A stretch of DNA of 64,000 nucleotides, taken from contig OX465116.1 of assembly GCA_949987565.1 (NCBI GenBank), forward strand, positions 15,936,234 to 16,000,233, given 5' to 3'. The position numbers and the translations under genes are program-made. Below the pieces are notes generated by a model. That model did not search any database, was not told the DNA's origin, and saw only the letters and a program-made list of their open reading frames with translations. Below, in pieces: positions 61,856 through 64,000 of this stretch (position 1 is its first letter; each line of letters opens with the position of its first letter). The DNA is from Luidia sarsii. Its lineage: Eukaryota; Echinodermata; Asteroidea; Paxillosida; Luidiidae.

Positions 61856-62055
61856 CACGTGACCCAACAGAACGAATAAAAACCCCACGCTGAGCCGGCC
61901 CCAAGCCACAACCACCCGAGTCTTCGTCGAGGCAACATCGTGGGAGCAAGCTGCAGCATCAGCACCGCCCTAACCCAGCACCACCGCCACCCAGCACCGC
62001 CGCCGCCCAGTACCGCCGCCACCCAGCACCGCCGCCAGCGTGGACTTCTTGGCTT
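61856..62055 (+). promoter_or_regulatory. possible promoter and non-coding first exon
   Basis: An E-box CACGTG (61856-61861), a TATA-like AATAAAAACC (61875-61884), then GC-rich sequence with CAGCACCGCCGCC-type repeats (61962-62038). A good donor GGCTT|GTGAGT follows at 62056. No ATG was seen in the exon. If real, the gene lies to the right, outside what I can recognise. Confidence 0.35.
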
Positions 62056-62056
62056 G

Positions 62057-62959
62057 TGAGTATTTCAACAAATGTCGTCAAGTCCAGTGGGCTGTTATTG
62101 CAGCACTGTGACGCAGATCACATATAATATACCGCAACATTCTGGGGAGACCATGCGGGCACCAGCCTAACCCAGATGAGCGGCCCCCTCGTTTACAGAT
62201 AGTCGATCCTCCAAAATTTGGGATAGGGAGACCCCACGCAGGCACACAGCCGACCATTGAACCGGGATGGGGGTGTGGGTGCGGGTTGTCATGAAATTGC
62301 GATCTTACTTTCATTGCGCCATTGTAGTTTTCCAAGGATAAACTAGGTAGCACTTTTAGGGCCGTGCAAGGAAATGCAGAAAGGAAACGCTGATTTGAGA
62401 GATTTCTAAAAAGTCCCTGTCCGTTGCAACCAAGTAAAAGGGATCCAGCCACAGTCCTCCGACGGACCAGTGAAACGCTGATATCTGAAATCTAGTAGAA
62501 TCAGAATTCCCTGCTGAAAGGGAAATGCTGGTATGAAGCTTTTCTTAGCAGCCACAGTCCTCTCGGGGACCTGTGAAGCGCTGTTCTGGAATCTTTATAT
62601 TCAGCTTCCCTGTCAAAAAATAGTGTTCAATCCATCGTCAGAACATGATTTGTAGCTATTGGTCCAGATAGTGGTTTCGATGTAGAAGTACAGTAGTACA
62701 TCTCTCAGTTTTCACTTCGCAAGTTTTAGTGGTTGGAAAATTGTTGTCGAAAAAATGGCAAGGTCTGGGTGGGATACTAGAAAGATGTATAACCGTATTA
62801 TTTGTTTCAGTACTCAAACTCGTATTCTTAGGAGTAAAGATTCCAAGTTAGTTAAAACAGTTTATAGTTAAAGGTATAGAAACTCTCGACCACAATCACA
62901 ATCACGGGCAAAAATTATTCACCTTCCAACCAGACAATGTATCCAATGTCCTGCCAGGC
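62057..62959. other. no supported gene; one short duplication
   Basis: AGCCACAGTCCTC...GGACC.GTGAA.CGCTG occurs at about 62448 and again at about 62550. I tried to read a structured RNA here and could not match one. Confidence 0.4.
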
Positions 62960-62980
62960 TTTTACAGTGTTACTGTAAAA
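62960..62980. other. perfect 9-bp hairpin next to telomere-like bases
   Basis: TTTTACAGT-GTT-ACTGTAAAA, followed directly by AACCCTAACCCTGAC (62980-62994). Confidence 0.6.
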
Positions 62981-63322
62981 AACCCTAACCCTGACAATGC
63001 GCATGCTATCATTTCCTTTTCGTTCGGGCGCGCCGCCGTTTCGTGCGAAATCGCTACGGTACCAACGATTGCATCGATGCAGATGGCCACAATGGACCCA
63101 CCAAGGAGCTGAAAGCTAAGAAAGCGCGCACCTGATGACCGAACGCCGTGATACGTCGATGCAAATTCGTGGCGCGCACGCCGTCGAAGCAACAATAGAC
63201 CGATTGCACTTCATAAACTAATGACTAAGAGTGGGTATTCCAGTTAGATTTCAAAAAAAGGAAAGCCTCACTCGTAAAAACAGTGCTTAGGTCGCCATGT
63301 ACTCTACAACATCGGCACCTTG

Positions 63323-63340
63323 ACATGGTGGCCACCATGT
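63323..63340. other. 18-bp perfect palindrome
   Basis: ACATGGTGGCCACCATGT, six bases before the 21-bp array starts. Confidence 0.8.
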
Positions 63341-63345
63341 TTGTT

Positions 63346-64000
63346 AAGGACAAAGGGGTTAGGGTTAAGGACAAAGGGGTTAGGGTTAAGGACAAAGGGG
63401 TTAGGGTTAAGGACAAAGGGGTTAGGGTTAAGGACAAAGGGGTTAGGGTTAAGGACAAAGGGGTTAGGGTTAAGGACAAAGGGGTTAGGGTTAAGGACAA
63501 AGGGGTTAGGGTTAAGGACAAAGGGGTTGGGGTTAAGGACAAAGGGGTTGGGGTTAAGGACAAAGGGGTTGGGGTTAAGGACAAAGGGGTTGGGGTTAAG
63601 GACAAAGGGGTTGGGGTTAAGGACAAAGGGGTTGGGGTTAAGGACAAAGGGGTTGGGGTTAAGGACAAAGGGGTTGGGGTTAAGGACAAAGGGGTTGGGG
63701 TTAAGGACAAAGGGGTTGGGGTTAAGGACAAAGGGGTTGGGGTTAAGGACAAAGGGGTAGGGGTTAAGGACAAAGGGGTTGGGGTTAAGGACAAAGGGGT
63801 AGGGGTTAAGGACAAAGGGGTAGGGGTTAAGGACAAAGGGGTAGGGGTTAAGGACAAAGGGGTAGGGGTTAAGGACAAAGGGGTAGGGGTTAAGGACAAA
63901 GGGGTAGGGGTTAAGGACAAAGGGGTAGGGGTTAAGGACAAAGGGGTAGGGGTTAAGGACAAAGGGGTAGGGGTTAAGGACAAAGGGGTAGGGGGGTTAA
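63346..64000. repeat. 21-bp telomere-like minisatellite, >=31 copies, runs off the edge
   Basis: Unit AAGGACAAAGGGGTTAGGGTT, period 21. The variable word changes in blocks along the array: TTAGGG in the first ~9 units, TTGGGG in the next ~11, then mostly TAGGGG (two switches near 63750-63810). Because 21 is a multiple of three, long heptapeptide frames (SLTPTPL on minus, GLGLRTK on plus) appear on both strands and should not be called genes. The G-runs could form quadruplexes. Confidence 0.97.

Noticed and set aside
62057..62620. snRNA or other structured RNA
   Set aside because: Tried against remembered U1, U2, U5, U6 and 5S features without a match. Only a short internal duplication is supported.
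63225..63983. 252-residue minus-strand frame of SLTPTPL repeats
   Set aside because: Product of a 21-bp tandem repeat; the plus strand is equally open (GLGLRTK). No start context or non-repeat domain.

Overview
The window reads as nuclear DNA of an invertebrate deuterostome. An echinoderm or other ambulacrarian is my best guess, but this is inference. The grounds are an intron-containing Zic-family zinc-finger gene, fossil Penelope-like retroelements, tRNA-derived SINEs, frequent TAGGCCTA-type words, and many minisatellites. No bacterial-type genes, operons, CRISPR arrays, rRNA genes or intact tRNA genes were seen. Most of the sequence is non-coding.

Layout. 1-14 kb: a 51/53-bp minisatellite (289-1953), a 29-bp palindromic minisatellite (9621-9957), and otherwise no supported gene. 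14-23 kb: a complete Zic gene on the minus strand, with exon 1 at 22956-21840, a 7.3-kb phase-1 intron and exon 2 at 14558-14047. Together they encode 542 residues with five C2H2 fingers. The intron carries a GA-rich tract, a 97-bp satellite with higher-order structure, and a short retroelement copy. 23-40 kb: mostly featureless, with SINEs, an inverted-repeat element and retroelement remnants.

40.1-40.8 kb, minus strand: an apparently intronless gene with a TATA box. It encodes a 206-residue single-pass membrane protein whose tail carries an ITIM (VSYIQV) and an ITSM (TEYADI) 25 residues apart. That layout is known from vertebrate inhibitory immune receptors and transmembrane adaptors, and it is the most interesting protein here.

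42.3-42.9 kb: a Penelope-like fragment with a perfect 15-bp target duplication. Its 3' end explains six other dispersed fold-back copies in the window. That end folds like a hammerhead ribozyme but has an altered core. 43.0-44.0 kb: a 62-bp satellite.

45-57 kb, plus strand: a probable gene of unknown function, or its decaying remains. It is built from tandemly amplified exon modules: about eight units of ~209 bp (48.2-49.7 kb) and five units of ~1077 bp (50.2-55.3 kb), each with splice-like borders, followed by a terminal exon with AATAAA at 57212. Only some copies keep open, phase-consistent frames.

57-64 kb: a ~600-bp duplicated segment, 53-bp and 43-bp minisatellites, a possible promoter with a non-coding first exon (61856-62055), and a 21-bp array of telomere-like words that runs off the right edge.
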